NCBI GenBank assembly: GCA_946629475.1 | Contig: CAMOXX010000003.1 | Location: 1 to 39,481 of the forward strand | Source of the DNA: an uncultured Blautia sp. | Lineage (GTDB): Bacteria; Bacillota; Clostridia; Lachnospirales; Lachnospiraceae | Direction of reading: 5' to 3' | Length of the DNA stretch: 39,481 bases | The notes under the pieces: model-generated | Told to the model about the DNA's origin: nothing | Database searches by the model: none | The model's input: the letters and a program-made list of their open reading frames with translations, nothing else | In this document: in pieces, positions 9,991-19,137 of the stretch | Layout: each line of letters starts with the position of its first letter | Position numbering within the stretch: the first letter of the stretch is position 1 | Translations under genes and position numbers: made by a program

Positions 9991-10812
9991 TTACAGCACA
10001 TCCGCAAAGTGAATCCTGAGACGCTTGAACACGGTCCCCCCGATCAGGAAGCACAGGATCGTTACAATCCAGAAATACAGTGTCCATTCCGCCCTCTCGA
10101 AAAACCACACTTTTTTAATAAAAGTATCCCTGTATCCCGAAACGATATAATACATCGGATTCAGCTTCAGGATCTTCCGGAGAAGTTCATGTTCTGCAAG
10201 AGCGTCCTCCGCCACCCACATAATCGGGGTAAGCCAGATTCCTACCTGCAGGAGGATACTGATAATCTGCGAAAGATCTCTGAAAAACACCACCACCGCA
10301 CAGGTAAAATAAGAAAAGCCAAGCACCAGCACAAAGGTACAGCCGCTGTAATAGATGATCTGCAGATAATAAAAGTCGGGGAATCTTCCGTATGCCATGT
10401 ACAGAATAATGGTAAACAGCACAAAAAAGCAGTGCACAAAAGCAGCCGACAGGATCTTTACAACAGGAAGGACGCTGATATTGAATACAACCTTTTTTAC
10501 AAGATAGTTGTACTCCAGGAGAGAAGCGGTTCCTCCGATCAGCGAATCCTGAAAAAAGAACCAGGGCACAATGCCTGCTACAAGATACAGCACAAACGGA
10601 ATCTGCAGATTGCCGGTCCCTGCACGGAATCCCACCGAGAAAACGAACCAGTATACCAGGATCGTAATAACCGGCTGGATAAAAGCCCATATGATCCCCA
10701 GGTATGAGCCGGCATAGCGTGTCTTGAAGTCGTTCCAGGAAAGCTTCGCGATCAGCCGCCGGCTTCTTATGATCTCGGCAGGAAGAGAAAGAATTGACTT
10801 CATCATTCTCAA
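9991..10812 (-). CDS. wzm: Polysaccharide ABC exporter permease (ABC-2 type)
   Basis: 273 aa, 'LSWNDFKTRYAGSYLGIIWAFIQPVITILVYWFVFSVGFR', about 6 TM; adjacent to wzt. Confidence 0.9.
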   Translation of the reverse strand: MRMMKSILSLPAEIIRSRRLIAKLSWNDFKTRYAGSYLGIIWAFIQPVITILVYWFVFSVGFRAGTGNLQIPFVLYLVAGIVPWFFFQDSLIGGTASLLEYNYLVKKVVFNISVLPVVKILSAAFVHCFFVLFTIILYMAYGRFPDFYYLQIIYYSGCTFVLVLGFSYFTCAVVVFFRDLSQIISILLQVGIWLTPIMWVAEDALAEHELLRKILKLNPMYYIVSGYRDTFIKKVWFFERAEWTLYFWIVTILCFLIGGTVFKRLRIHFADVL

Positions 10813-11390
10813 GATTTTCCTCCGGAGAGAGCTTTTGCCCTGTTATACTCCGCAAACGTACCCCATTTGGTATCCTTCTCGGAAAGCGTCAGCTCCATAT
10901 CCTCCGGAATCGGCCAGAGCACCTGAAGCTCGGGATCATTGTAAATCAGCCCGCCTTCATCATTGGGATGATAAAAATCGGAGCACTTGTAGGTAAACTC
11001 CGCAATCGGGGACAATACCAGGAAGCCATGGGCAAATCCTTTCGGGATAAAGAACTGTTTTTTGTTCTCTGCCGAAAGATGTACCCCGTGCCACTGTCCG
11101 TAAGTCTTAGAGCCTTCCCTCAGGTCTACCGCCACATCAAAAACTTCACCGGACACGACCCTGACGAGCTTGTCCTGAGGATAATTGATCTGAAAATGAA
11201 GACCTCTCAGCACGCCGTAGCGTGAGCTGGACTGATTGTCCTGTACAAACTTCACATCGATTCCGGCCTCGAGGAAATCATTGTAATTGTATGTCTCCAT
11301 GAAGTATCCTCTTGCATCCCCGAACACCTGAGGTTCAATAACCTTCAGGCCTTCAATTGATCCACAAGGTGTAACTTTGATTTTTCCCAT
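10809..11390 (-). CDS. rfbC: dTDP-4-dehydrorhamnose 3,5-epimerase
   Basis: 'GDARGYFMETYN', 'QDNQSSSRYGVLRGLHFQ', 'FIPKGFAHGF' RmlC motifs; start moved to the internal ATG (Met5 of the ORF) preceded by GGAGAAAGCT. Confidence 0.92.
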   Translation of the reverse strand: MGKIKVTPCGSIEGLKVIEPQVFGDARGYFMETYNYNDFLEAGIDVKFVQDNQSSSRYGVLRGLHFQINYPQDKLVRVVSGEVFDVAVDLREGSKTYGQWHGVHLSAENKKQFFIPKGFAHGFLVLSPIAEFTYKCSDFYHPNDEGGLIYNDPELQVLWPIPEDMELTLSEKDTKWGTFAEYNRAKALSGGKS

Positions 11391-11426
11391 AGCTTTCTCC
11401 ATTTTACTTATTCTGACTGATTATTA

Positions 11427-12563
11427 TTATGCTTCGTAATACGGATAAGAAAGAAGAAGGTCCGTCACCTTTTTTACATCCTCCATATCCAGGTTATAGA
11501 ACATCGGGAGCCTTAAAAGCCTCTCGCTCTCTCTGGTCGTGTACTGATCCTCACCGTGGAACCTTCCGAACTTCAGACCTGCCGGCGCCGAGTGGAGCGG
11601 TACATAGTGGAACACCGCGGCAACTCCATGCTCACGCAGCCAGGCAAGCAGACGGCTCCGCACTTTGATATCCTTCACCTTCAGATAGTACATGTGATAA
11701 TTATTGGTGCAGTGTTCCGGTACAAACGGTCTCTCAATAAAGCCCTGCTCCTCGAGCGGCGCAAGATGCTCATTGTAGTATTCCCAGATCTGCTGCCGTT
11801 TGGCGCAGATTGTGTCGCTGACTTCCAGCTGCGCGTACAGATAAGCGGCATTCAGTTCGCTCGGGAGATAGGATGAGCCGAAGTCCTGCCAGCGGTATTT
11901 ATCCACCTGGCCGCGGAAAAACTTGCTCCGGTCGGTTCCTTTTTCACGGAGGATCTCCGCTTTTTCCTGCATCTCATCATTGTTAAACGCGATAGCGCCG
12001 CCCTCACCCATCGTATAATTCTTGGTCTCATGGAAGCTGTAGCAGCCGAAATCCCCGATGGTACCGAGTGCTTTGCCCTTGTAAAAAGAACCGACTCCCT
12101 GGGCGGCATCCTCCACCACCTTCAGATTGTGTCTCGCCGCAATGTCCATGATCGTGTCCATCTCGCATCCGATTCCCGCGTAATGAACCGGAGCAATTAC
12201 ACGTGTCTTATCCGTGATCGCGTCCTCAATCTTCTTCTCATCGATATTCATCGTATCCGGACGGATATCCACGAACACGATTTTTGCCCCGCGAAGTACA
12301 AAGGCATCCGCAGTGGAGACAAAAGTATAGGACGGCATGATGACTTCCTCCCCCGGTTTGATCCCGGTCAGATAAGCGGCCATCTCAAGCGCATGGGTGC
12401 AGGAGGTAGTCAGCATGACATGCCTCACGTCAAATTTATCCTGCATCCACTGGTTGCACATTTTGGTATAGGCACCGTCGCCGCACAGCATGCCCCGCTT
12501 TACGGCATCCTCAATATACTCCGTTTCTTTTCCGGTATACGCCGGTTTGTTAAATACAATCAT
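11427..12563 (-). CDS. rffA: dTDP-4-amino-4,6-dideoxygalactose transaminase (WecE/RffA-type, DegT/DnrJ/EryC1 family)
   Basis: 378 aa; 'MIPMVFNKP'-like start 'MIVFNKPAYTGKE', PLP lysine context 'CYSFHETKNYTMGEGGA', 'VVEDAAQGVGSFYKGKALGTIGDFG'. Confidence 0.88.
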   Translation of the reverse strand: MIVFNKPAYTGKETEYIEDAVKRGMLCGDGAYTKMCNQWMQDKFDVRHVMLTTSCTHALEMAAYLTGIKPGEEVIMPSYTFVSTADAFVLRGAKIVFVDIRPDTMNIDEKKIEDAITDKTRVIAPVHYAGIGCEMDTIMDIAARHNLKVVEDAAQGVGSFYKGKALGTIGDFGCYSFHETKNYTMGEGGAIAFNNDEMQEKAEILREKGTDRSKFFRGQVDKYRWQDFGSSYLPSELNAAYLYAQLEVSDTICAKRQQIWEYYNEHLAPLEEQGFIERPFVPEHCTNNYHMYYLKVKDIKVRSRLLAWLREHGVAAVFHYVPLHSAPAGLKFGRFHGEDQYTTRESERLLRLPMFYNLDMEDVKKVTDLLLSYPYYEA

Positions 12564-12585
12564 TTTTATCTCCTGTCTGTTTTAT

Positions 12586-14109
12586 TTATGCCGGCTCTCT
12601 GCTCACACAGACGCCGTTCTCATCAAAGGTACATATTTCATCCTTGATATTTATGGTAGTATTTTCCGCGCGGACGCCGGTCCGGCTGTCCATCCCTCCA
12701 TAGAAATAGTACTGTTTCCCGCGGATCCTGTGCCAGCCCTTGTAGGCGGCACCGCTCTTGCTGAAGTAGTATGTGTTGGTCTTCCCGTTCTCGACGATCT
12801 CTGTAAAGCCCGAGTTAACACGGACTCCGTTCTTGCCATAATAGTACACCTTTCCTGCCTTTGAGATGTACTTCACATTTTTCTTCATAAAGCCTTTTTT
12901 GGAGTCAAACCAGTAGAACTTTCCTTTTACTTTCCGTGATCCCTTGTAGGCCAGACCATCCTTCCCGAAATAGTACTTTTTCCCTTTCCAGGTAACCCAG
13001 CGGCTCTTAACAATTGCGCCATCCTCACCGCAGTAATACGTCTTCCCGCTTTTGCTGGAGTAGAGCAGCTTGTTCACAAACAGGCGGCCATCCGCTGCTG
13101 AGAAGCGGTACTCTTTGTCTCCAAGTTTCAGAGCGCCTTTTACTTTCTTGCCATTCACATAGTAATAGGTCTCCCCGTCTTCCACAGCCCAGCCGTTTTC
13201 AACCACAACTGTTTCTGTATACGAATCAAGCGGCTGTGTCCGGGGGTTGATAATTTTAGTATAGTCGACAAAACCGAAATTGACGTCCGCATTGTTCACG
13301 ATCGGAATTCCGTCAATCAGGCCTTTCGTCGTCTTCATCCCCGGAGTGTAGTCGCCGCCGGTCGCCTGCCAGATCGTATAGCGGTACTCCGAACTCGGCC
13401 TGTTGATCGTATCTCCGTATCGTGCAAGCCATACATCGTAGGATTTCAGTTTTGCCATATTCAGCTGCGTCAGGTACCAGTATATGTTGGTGTACACCAT
13501 CGGATAATAGCCGGCCTTTTTTATCTCTTCGCAGAACGTTGTCACAAGATTCGTTCTCTGGGCGACCGTGAGGCCGGATGCTGATTCATCCTCCATATCA
13601 TAGACAATCGGATAGGATATCTTATATCCTCTGATTCTCCGGATCAGATACTGTGCCTCTCTCAGGACTTCAGCCTCTGTCGTCGCCGTACTGTAAAGAT
13701 AAACCCCGACCGGAATCCCGCTCGCAATGGCGTTTTTCATATTGTAATCGTACTGCACATCCTCATGCTTCAGGCTGTGGCTCAGGCGGATAAACGCGAA
13801 ATCCACATCGGAGTTTTTCACCTTTTTCCAGTCGATGGTTCCCTGCCATTCCGAAACATCGATTCCTCTGGTGATTGCCCCGGGGATGACTTCGCCGCTT
13901 CCATTATAGCATACACCGTTGATTTTCTTCCATGCCCTGCTCTCGATGCCCTTTTTTCGGGCGCTGACAGCCTTTGCGCTTTCCAGGACTGCTCCCGTGT
14001 TCTTTCCGGGCGGTTCAGCTGCCGCCATCACCGGAACAGACAGGCAGAAGATCAAAGCAGTCAGTAAAGTGATACGGACTGCACGGAAGATGCTGCTGTT
14101 ATTCTTCAT
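12586..14109 (-). CDS. Secreted GH25 muramidase with C-terminal cell-wall/choline-binding-type repeats
   Basis: Signal peptide; 'RGIDVSEWQGTIDW', 'YPIVYDMEDES' catalytic motif; repeated 'GKTYYCGEDGAIVKS.W', 'GKKYYFGKDGLAYKG', 'GKVYYYGKNGVRVNSG'. Confidence 0.92.
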   Translation of the reverse strand: MKNNSSIFRAVRITLLTALIFCLSVPVMAAAEPPGKNTGAVLESAKAVSARKKGIESRAWKKINGVCYNGSGEVIPGAITRGIDVSEWQGTIDWKKVKNSDVDFAFIRLSHSLKHEDVQYDYNMKNAIASGIPVGVYLYSTATTEAEVLREAQYLIRRIRGYKISYPIVYDMEDESASGLTVAQRTNLVTTFCEEIKKAGYYPMVYTNIYWYLTQLNMAKLKSYDVWLARYGDTINRPSSEYRYTIWQATGGDYTPGMKTTKGLIDGIPIVNNADVNFGFVDYTKIINPRTQPLDSYTETVVVENGWAVEDGETYYYVNGKKVKGALKLGDKEYRFSAADGRLFVNKLLYSSKSGKTYYCGEDGAIVKSRWVTWKGKKYYFGKDGLAYKGSRKVKGKFYWFDSKKGFMKKNVKYISKAGKVYYYGKNGVRVNSGFTEIVENGKTNTYYFSKSGAAYKGWHRIRGKQYYFYGGMDSRTGVRAENTTINIKDEICTFDENGVCVSREPA

Positions 14110-14136
14110 AAATGTCCTCCCTTATAACACGCATAT

Positions 14137-14173
14137 GAAGCTGCACCCTGTCTGAAAGACACTGTGCAGCTTC
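14137..14173. repeat. Intergenic inverted repeat between GH25 and HPr genes
   Basis: GAAGCTGCAC CCT GTCT GAA AGAC ACT GTGCAGCTTC: 10-bp perfect outer stem, 4-bp inner stem; no T-tract on the minus strand. Confidence 0.8.
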
Positions 14174-14191
14174 TGTACAGTTACCAGCGTT

Positions 14192-14455
14192 TTACTCTCC
14201 AAGTCCTGTTTTTATCGCTTCCACAATAGAACGAAGTGCCTCTTGCTCATCCTCGCCTTCACAGACGATCTCAATCTGATCCCCCCGTTTTACGCACGCA
14301 CCGAGGATCGAAAGAACACTCTTGGCGTTTGCCTCTCCCTCCTCATACCGAAAAAAAACATTTGACTTGAAGCGCATTGCCTCCTGACAGAGAATTCCGG
14401 CGGGGCGAAGATGCAGTCCCGTTGCATTGATCACCGTAACCATTTTGCTGACCAT
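14192..14455 (-). CDS. HPr-family phosphocarrier protein
   Basis: 87 aa; 'NATGLHLRPAGILCQEA' His-15 context and 'NAKSVLSILG' Ser-46 context. Confidence 0.9.
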   Translation of the reverse strand: MVSKMVTVINATGLHLRPAGILCQEAMRFKSNVFFRYEEGEANAKSVLSILGACVKRGDQIEIVCEGEDEQEALRSIVEAIKTGLGE

Positions 14456-14469
14456 AGATACCTCCCCTT

Positions 14470-15810
14470 TTATTCTACAGTCTCAGTTGTTACAGATACT
14501 TTGGATATAACAATCTCGGTGGAAGCTTCCTCCAGCAGTTCAAAACCTTCCGGCAGTACAATACTGACCGGTATCCTGTAGTTGCCTTCCTCCATTCCCT
14601 TCACATCAATGGAAGCTTCTACCTGCTCCTCTTCCTTCGTACCGAAGTCATTTATCTGATGATCCTCGTCAGCTCTGATACGCACCTCAAGCTTATCGAT
14701 CTCAAAGGAAACCTGCAGCCCTTTTTCCTTACCCTCAACAATAATCTTGCTGGTCGGGATGGACAGGCGCTTTCCTTCTTCCGGCAGAATCCGGAAATTC
14801 ACGAGAATCTCATTGTTGCTGCCGCTGGTCAGCCGAAGTCCCTCAGGAAGAAACTGTGTAATATCAACCTTAAATTCCCTGTCGGACGATGCCCCTGAAA
14901 TGTCGACTGCCTCGTCATCAATTACGATGATGTTCCCGTTGTCCTTCAGGTGCGACAGGGCATCCGCTGTTCCGGCCACGCTGATACTCTCCGGAACCGT
15001 ACTGACGCTTTCCACCATAAAGCCGTTCTGCGGAGCGCTGTCATACAGTACCTCCAGCCCGATATCGCTTCGGGTCTTCCAGAGTCTGGTAGTTACCGTC
15101 ACTTTACCATTATTGTCAAAACGGAGATTGTTCATCTGTACGGAATTCAGGGCTTCACCGTTTTTATCAATCACGGAGAATGCCGCCGTCTCCGAAAAGT
15201 CCTCCGTTACTCCCTCCACGCTGACATTGACGCTGACCTTGTCAATCTTTCGGATCAACGATTCAGGCCCTGTGATACGGACCTTTTCCGGGCTCACTGT
15301 CTGGGTTCCTACCTCATACCCCGCACCCGGCTTGCTGTCCCCGCTGTTGACCCCCACCATGAACTCGCTGGTCACTTTTTCCTCCAGCGTCACGCTCACA
15401 TTCTGCGGCCAGACCGAAATGTTTCCCGCAGGAATCCCATCCACTGTCGCAGTGACAGGAATCATAACGGGGTCAGTTTCAAGGCTTACCGCCTGCTGCA
15501 GGTCAGCTACAACCTTGATATCCGAAACGGATATCGCATTCACTTTTTTTCTCTCACCGGTAACAGTTACCCGGACAGGAGTTTCCTCGCCGTCTCTCAG
15601 GCATACCAGCCCGGTATCGTCAATATAGGCTTCATTCACAAGTTCAAAATTTGGAATCGTGAAACTCCTTGTGATTCCCGGGTTGTCAATATTGACTACC
15701 ACAAGCCAGACGACAATTCCAATCAGGACCGAGATAATCTTAAGCCCTATATTGTCCGTCAGTTTTCTCTTCATCTTTGCCTCACTGCCCGTATTCATCT
15801 CAGCAGACAC
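14470..15810 (-). CDS. cdaR: CdaR / YbbR-domain protein
   Basis: Single N-terminal TM 'IGLKIISVLIGIVVWLVVVNIDNP' and repeated YbbR-like domains; adjacent to cdaA. Confidence 0.9.
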   Translation of the reverse strand: MSAEMNTGSEAKMKRKLTDNIGLKIISVLIGIVVWLVVVNIDNPGITRSFTIPNFELVNEAYIDDTGLVCLRDGEETPVRVTVTGERKKVNAISVSDIKVVADLQQAVSLETDPVMIPVTATVDGIPAGNISVWPQNVSVTLEEKVTSEFMVGVNSGDSKPGAGYEVGTQTVSPEKVRITGPESLIRKIDKVSVNVSVEGVTEDFSETAAFSVIDKNGEALNSVQMNNLRFDNNGKVTVTTRLWKTRSDIGLEVLYDSAPQNGFMVESVSTVPESISVAGTADALSHLKDNGNIIVIDDEAVDISGASSDREFKVDITQFLPEGLRLTSGSNNEILVNFRILPEEGKRLSIPTSKIIVEGKEKGLQVSFEIDKLEVRIRADEDHQINDFGTKEEEQVEASIDVKGMEEGNYRIPVSIVLPEGFELLEEASTEIVISKVSVTTETVE

Positions 15811-15813
15811 AGG

Positions 15814-16695
15814 TTACCTGTTTTTTTGCTTTCTTCTCAGCACATGGAGAATCTTTCCGTTATCCACAACTTTCTTGTCCTGAAGTTCCACCAGTTCATG
15901 CCTGAGCTGCTGATTGTTGATATTGCTGGTAAGCCTGCCTCTTTTCGCAACAGACACATGGCCCGTCTCCTCCGAAACAATGATCGTCAGAGAATCGCTG
16001 ACCTCACTGATGCCGACTCCCGCTCTGTGCCTGGTTCCCAACTGTTTGCTGAGCGTTGTGCTGTCCGAGAGAGGGAGATAGCACGTTGCGGCGACAACAC
16101 GGTTGCCCCGCACAATGACCGCGCCGTCATGCAGCGGAGTATTCTTTTCAAAAATATTGATCAGCAGCTGGCTCGTCAGTGCCGCGTCGATGTTGATCCC
16201 CGTGCGCTCATACTCAGAAAGCCGGACATCCTGCTCCATTACGATCAGAGCTCCGGTCTTCACAGCACTCATTTCAAAGGCCGCCCGGACGATCTCGTTG
16301 ATAGTACGGTCTGTAAACCGCTCCTTCACATCCCTGCCCGTGTCGAACGGGATCAGCGCGGCGAAGATTTTCTTCTGCCCGAGCTGCTCCAGAACCCTGC
16401 GGAGCTCCGGCTGGAATATTACGATCAGGCCTATGATAAGTACACTTGCCAGATTTCTGAATATCCACAGAATCGTGTTCATCCTGAGAATATATGCCAG
16501 AAAAATGAAAAGTGCAACGACCAGAATTCCCTTGAGCAGAGAATAAGCCCTGGTATATTTGATCCAGATAAACAACTGGTATACAAAGTAGGAAATCAGA
16601 ATGATTTCCAGAACATCCGTAACCCCGATGGCGGGAATCGTCATCCGGGAGAGATAATTCAGCAGAAATGACAGTACATTCTGCACTTTTTCCAC
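15814..16695 (-). CDS. cdaA: Diadenylate cyclase (c-di-AMP synthase)
   Basis: 'LHDGAVIVRGNRVVAATCYLPLS', 'LGTRHRAGVGISEVSDSLTIIVSEETG' DAC motifs; N-terminal TMs. Confidence 0.97.
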   Translation of the reverse strand: MEKVQNVLSFLLNYLSRMTIPAIGVTDVLEIILISYFVYQLFIWIKYTRAYSLLKGILVVALFIFLAYILRMNTILWIFRNLASVLIIGLIVIFQPELRRVLEQLGQKKIFAALIPFDTGRDVKERFTDRTINEIVRAAFEMSAVKTGALIVMEQDVRLSEYERTGINIDAALTSQLLINIFEKNTPLHDGAVIVRGNRVVAATCYLPLSDSTTLSKQLGTRHRAGVGISEVSDSLTIIVSEETGHVSVAKRGRLTSNINNQQLRHELVELQDKKVVDNGKILHVLRRKQKNR

Positions 16696-16763
16696 CTCAC
16701 TGTACCTGGGGTTTCCCCGACAGGGTGCTGAACAGGCTGAGCCTTTTTATCCATCCGCTGCTG

Positions 16764-17870
16764 TCATAGATCCTTCAGCGATTCCTCCAGTTTTTTTTCA
16801 AAATCAACCTGGTCGATCTGATCTACCAGATCCACCGGAGCTGCTTCCTCCGGCCGTCTGACCGGCAGAATACCCGGCCGGTTCTCCTTTCCGGGATGCG
16901 GCTCGTAGGTCACGATCGGGTCCGCCGTAGCTCTCTCGGACCCAGTAGGCTGTCCTGTTATTCTTTTTATGCTGCGCTTTGACGTAGAAACCGTTGCCTT
17001 CGGAACGGCTTTTACATAATAGTAGTATTCATCATCCTCATAATTGAGCCGTTCCGTCCGGCTGTAGTCCCCGCCGAAGAAGAAAAACTCTATGACCAGC
17101 CCTACCAGGATGGATATACCCGCCTGAATGAGAAGCGGTCTCAGAAGGATCGTGATATCCAGATAATAGGCCTCCAGCATGAAGACCAGGACATAGGCTG
17201 CTCCTCCTGCCACAATGGAAATCCTCCAGGCATAGTCAAACGCCCTTGTCCTGATCAGATAAACCAGAAGGATCACAGCCGCGAAAGCGATCACGGTCAT
17301 CCACATAACCCAGTTCTGGACGAGCCCGTCAGCCATCATGGTCAGCTTCGGAAGGATCTCCAGCTCCGGATCTACCAGCGCCTCGGACTGAGTCCGAAGG
17401 AAGCGGATAAAGTAGTACAGTATCACCCCGCCTGTCGACGGAAAAATGGCGAATGCGTTTCCGAGCAGTCCCGAACCGATCGGCAGAAGCACCGGGACCT
17501 CAAACGCGAAAGAGAGAGGGGTGCAGATCAGAACCGGATACAGCCCTCCCGAGAAACGCAGAAACAGTACCGCGATCAGGATAATCAGTACAAGCATAAA
17601 CGCCCCGACCTCGATTCCAAGGGCGTATGCATGGCCTATCATCAGTACAAAGCCCACAAAAGCCGTCGCCCCGGGGGGCAGTATACAGCAGATCAGAGCC
17701 AGGATCACAATGACAAAAACACTGTTCAGCCGTGTCAGGTATCCCATGTTCTCGTTGATCCACAGAAAATACACAAGCGCAACAGCAAACTTGATCACGG
17801 GCATCAGGTATAATTCCAGACGTCCGTACAGGTTTTTGATCTTCTGTTTGAATTCAAGCAGCGCTGTCAT
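16764..17870 (-). CDS. Uncharacterised polytopic membrane protein with cytosolic-looking tail
   Basis: 368 aa, about 8-10 hydrophobic segments then 'LNYEDDEYYYYVKAVPKATVSTSKRSIKRITG'; 4-nt overlap with upstream ORF. Confidence 0.75.
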   Translation of the reverse strand: MTALLEFKQKIKNLYGRLELYLMPVIKFAVALVYFLWINENMGYLTRLNSVFVIVILALICCILPPGATAFVGFVLMIGHAYALGIEVGAFMLVLIILIAVLFLRFSGGLYPVLICTPLSFAFEVPVLLPIGSGLLGNAFAIFPSTGGVILYYFIRFLRTQSEALVDPELEILPKLTMMADGLVQNWVMWMTVIAFAAVILLVYLIRTRAFDYAWRISIVAGGAAYVLVFMLEAYYLDITILLRPLLIQAGISILVGLVIEFFFFGGDYSRTERLNYEDDEYYYYVKAVPKATVSTSKRSIKRITGQPTGSERATADPIVTYEPHPGKENRPGILPVRRPEEAAPVDLVDQIDQVDFEKKLEESLKDL

Positions 17871-18301
17871 ACGCCCATTCCTCCCGTGCTCCTTGCCCCG
17901 GACGGTTTTTTCTCCTCCCGGTTATACATTTTTTCGAGCCTGGTAAGCTCTTCATAATAACCCCTGACACTCTTTTTTGCCAGATGATACCTTACCGAAT
18001 ACTGAATATATGTCAGTACCGTATAAACCGCCATCACAATCGCGTATCCGAGAAGGATATCGATGCCGATCTCCATCAGGTTCATCTTATGTATATTGTC
18101 CATCAGGTATTCGCCATAATAAACGCATGCGGAACCGACCACCAGCCCGTACCCGATCGTAACCAGAAAAAAGTTCCTGATCAGGGCAAGGCCGATATAG
18201 TCGCTCCTGTAATACTTGCTCACCGGCAGATACTTGCGTCCGTCGGTCTGTTCATACAGCGCAAGCCGGTTCATGCTTCTGACTTTCTCTTCGTTCAGCA
18301 C
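17867..18301 (-). CDS. Uncharacterised small membrane protein
   Basis: 144 aa with 2 TM segments; overlaps next ORF by 4 nt. Confidence 0.7.
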   Translation of the reverse strand: MLNEEKVRSMNRLALYEQTDGRKYLPVSKYYRSDYIGLALIRNFFLVTIGYGLVVGSACVYYGEYLMDNIHKMNLMEIGIDILLGYAIVMAVYTVLTYIQYSVRYHLAKKSVRGYYEELTRLEKMYNREEKKPSGARSTGGMGV

Positions 18302-18341
18302 TTTACCTGCACCTCCGAAAACGTGTCGTTATTATCGAATC

Positions 18342-18370
18342 ATTATAGCATAGAACGTGTACCGTGAAAA
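18342..18370 (-). promoter_or_regulatory. Candidate sigmaA promoter for the cdaA operon
   Basis: Minus strand TTTTCA-17 nt-TATAAT with extended -10 TG (TGCTATAAT), upstream of the 144 aa ORF. Confidence 0.45.
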
Positions 18371-18390
18371 GGACTTTTTTCTTCCCGCTG

Positions 18391-19137
18391 TCACCGGACA
18401 GCGATGCAGAATGTAAGAAAGCATACATCCGCCGCGCCGGCCCTCAGAAGAGCTTCGGCGCAGGCATCTATCGTGCTCCCGGTCGTGTATACATCGTCTA
18501 CGATCAGAACGTGTCTGCCCACGGCTTCCCGGGACGCCTCAAAAGCCCCTGCGAGGTTGCTGCGCCTGTGGACATAATCCAGCTTTTTCTGTGAATCCGT
18601 CCTGCGGATTTTCCGCAGAAGTTTCTTCGACGCGGGGATTCCCGTCCGTGCCGCGATCCGCTCAGCGATATACCATGCCTGGCCGAACCCGCGTGTTCTC
18701 TCCTTCCGGATGTGCAGCGGAACGCCGGTAATGATATCAATCCCCCATCTTCTGATATCGCTGCCGCCCCATTTTACCATGGCCGCCGCGTAAAAATCCC
18801 CGAATTCACGGCTCCCGTAATACTTGTACCGTTCCAGGGAGGCCTTCCATCCTTCATTGTATACAAAAATCCCCCTGCCCTGCCGGAACAGATGGATATG
18901 CCTTCTGCACTCCGGACAGAATTCTTCCTCTTCCGGCACAGGAACACCGCACTTCATGCATACCGGGCTTTTGATGGGCTTTATCACGCGCGCGCACTCC
19001 CGGCAGATCAGACCGGCCGGATCCCTCAGGATCTCATTGCAGAGCGGACATCTTCTGGGATAGAGGATATCGAGCGCCTTTTTTCCGGCAGTGATTACCG
19101 GCGCGCCGCCTTTACTGCTTTTTGAGCTCATTGGCAA
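18391..19137 (-). CDS. comF: ComF-family phosphoribosyltransferase-like protein
   Basis: Zinc ribbon 'CPLCNEIL...CREC...CMKCGVPV...CPEC' and PRPP loop 'VLIVDDVYTTGST'; overlaps recD2 end by 26 nt (start uncertain). Confidence 0.9.
   Translation of the reverse strand: MPMSSKSSKGGAPVITAGKKALDILYPRRCPLCNEILRDPAGLICRECARVIKPIKSPVCMKCGVPVPEEEEFCPECRRHIHLFRQGRGIFVYNEGWKASLERYKYYGSREFGDFYAAAMVKWGGSDIRRWGIDIITGVPLHIRKERTRGFGQAWYIAERIAARTGIPASKKLLRKIRRTDSQKKLDYVHRRSNLAGAFEASREAVGRHVLIVDDVYTTGSTIDACAEALLRAGAADVCFLTFCIAVR

Noticed and set aside
14950-16671. 573 aa plus-strand ORF antisense to cdaR/cdaA
   Set aside because: Shadow ORF caused by codon bias; composition rich in His/Arg/Gln, no recognisable domain, opposite strongly supported genes.
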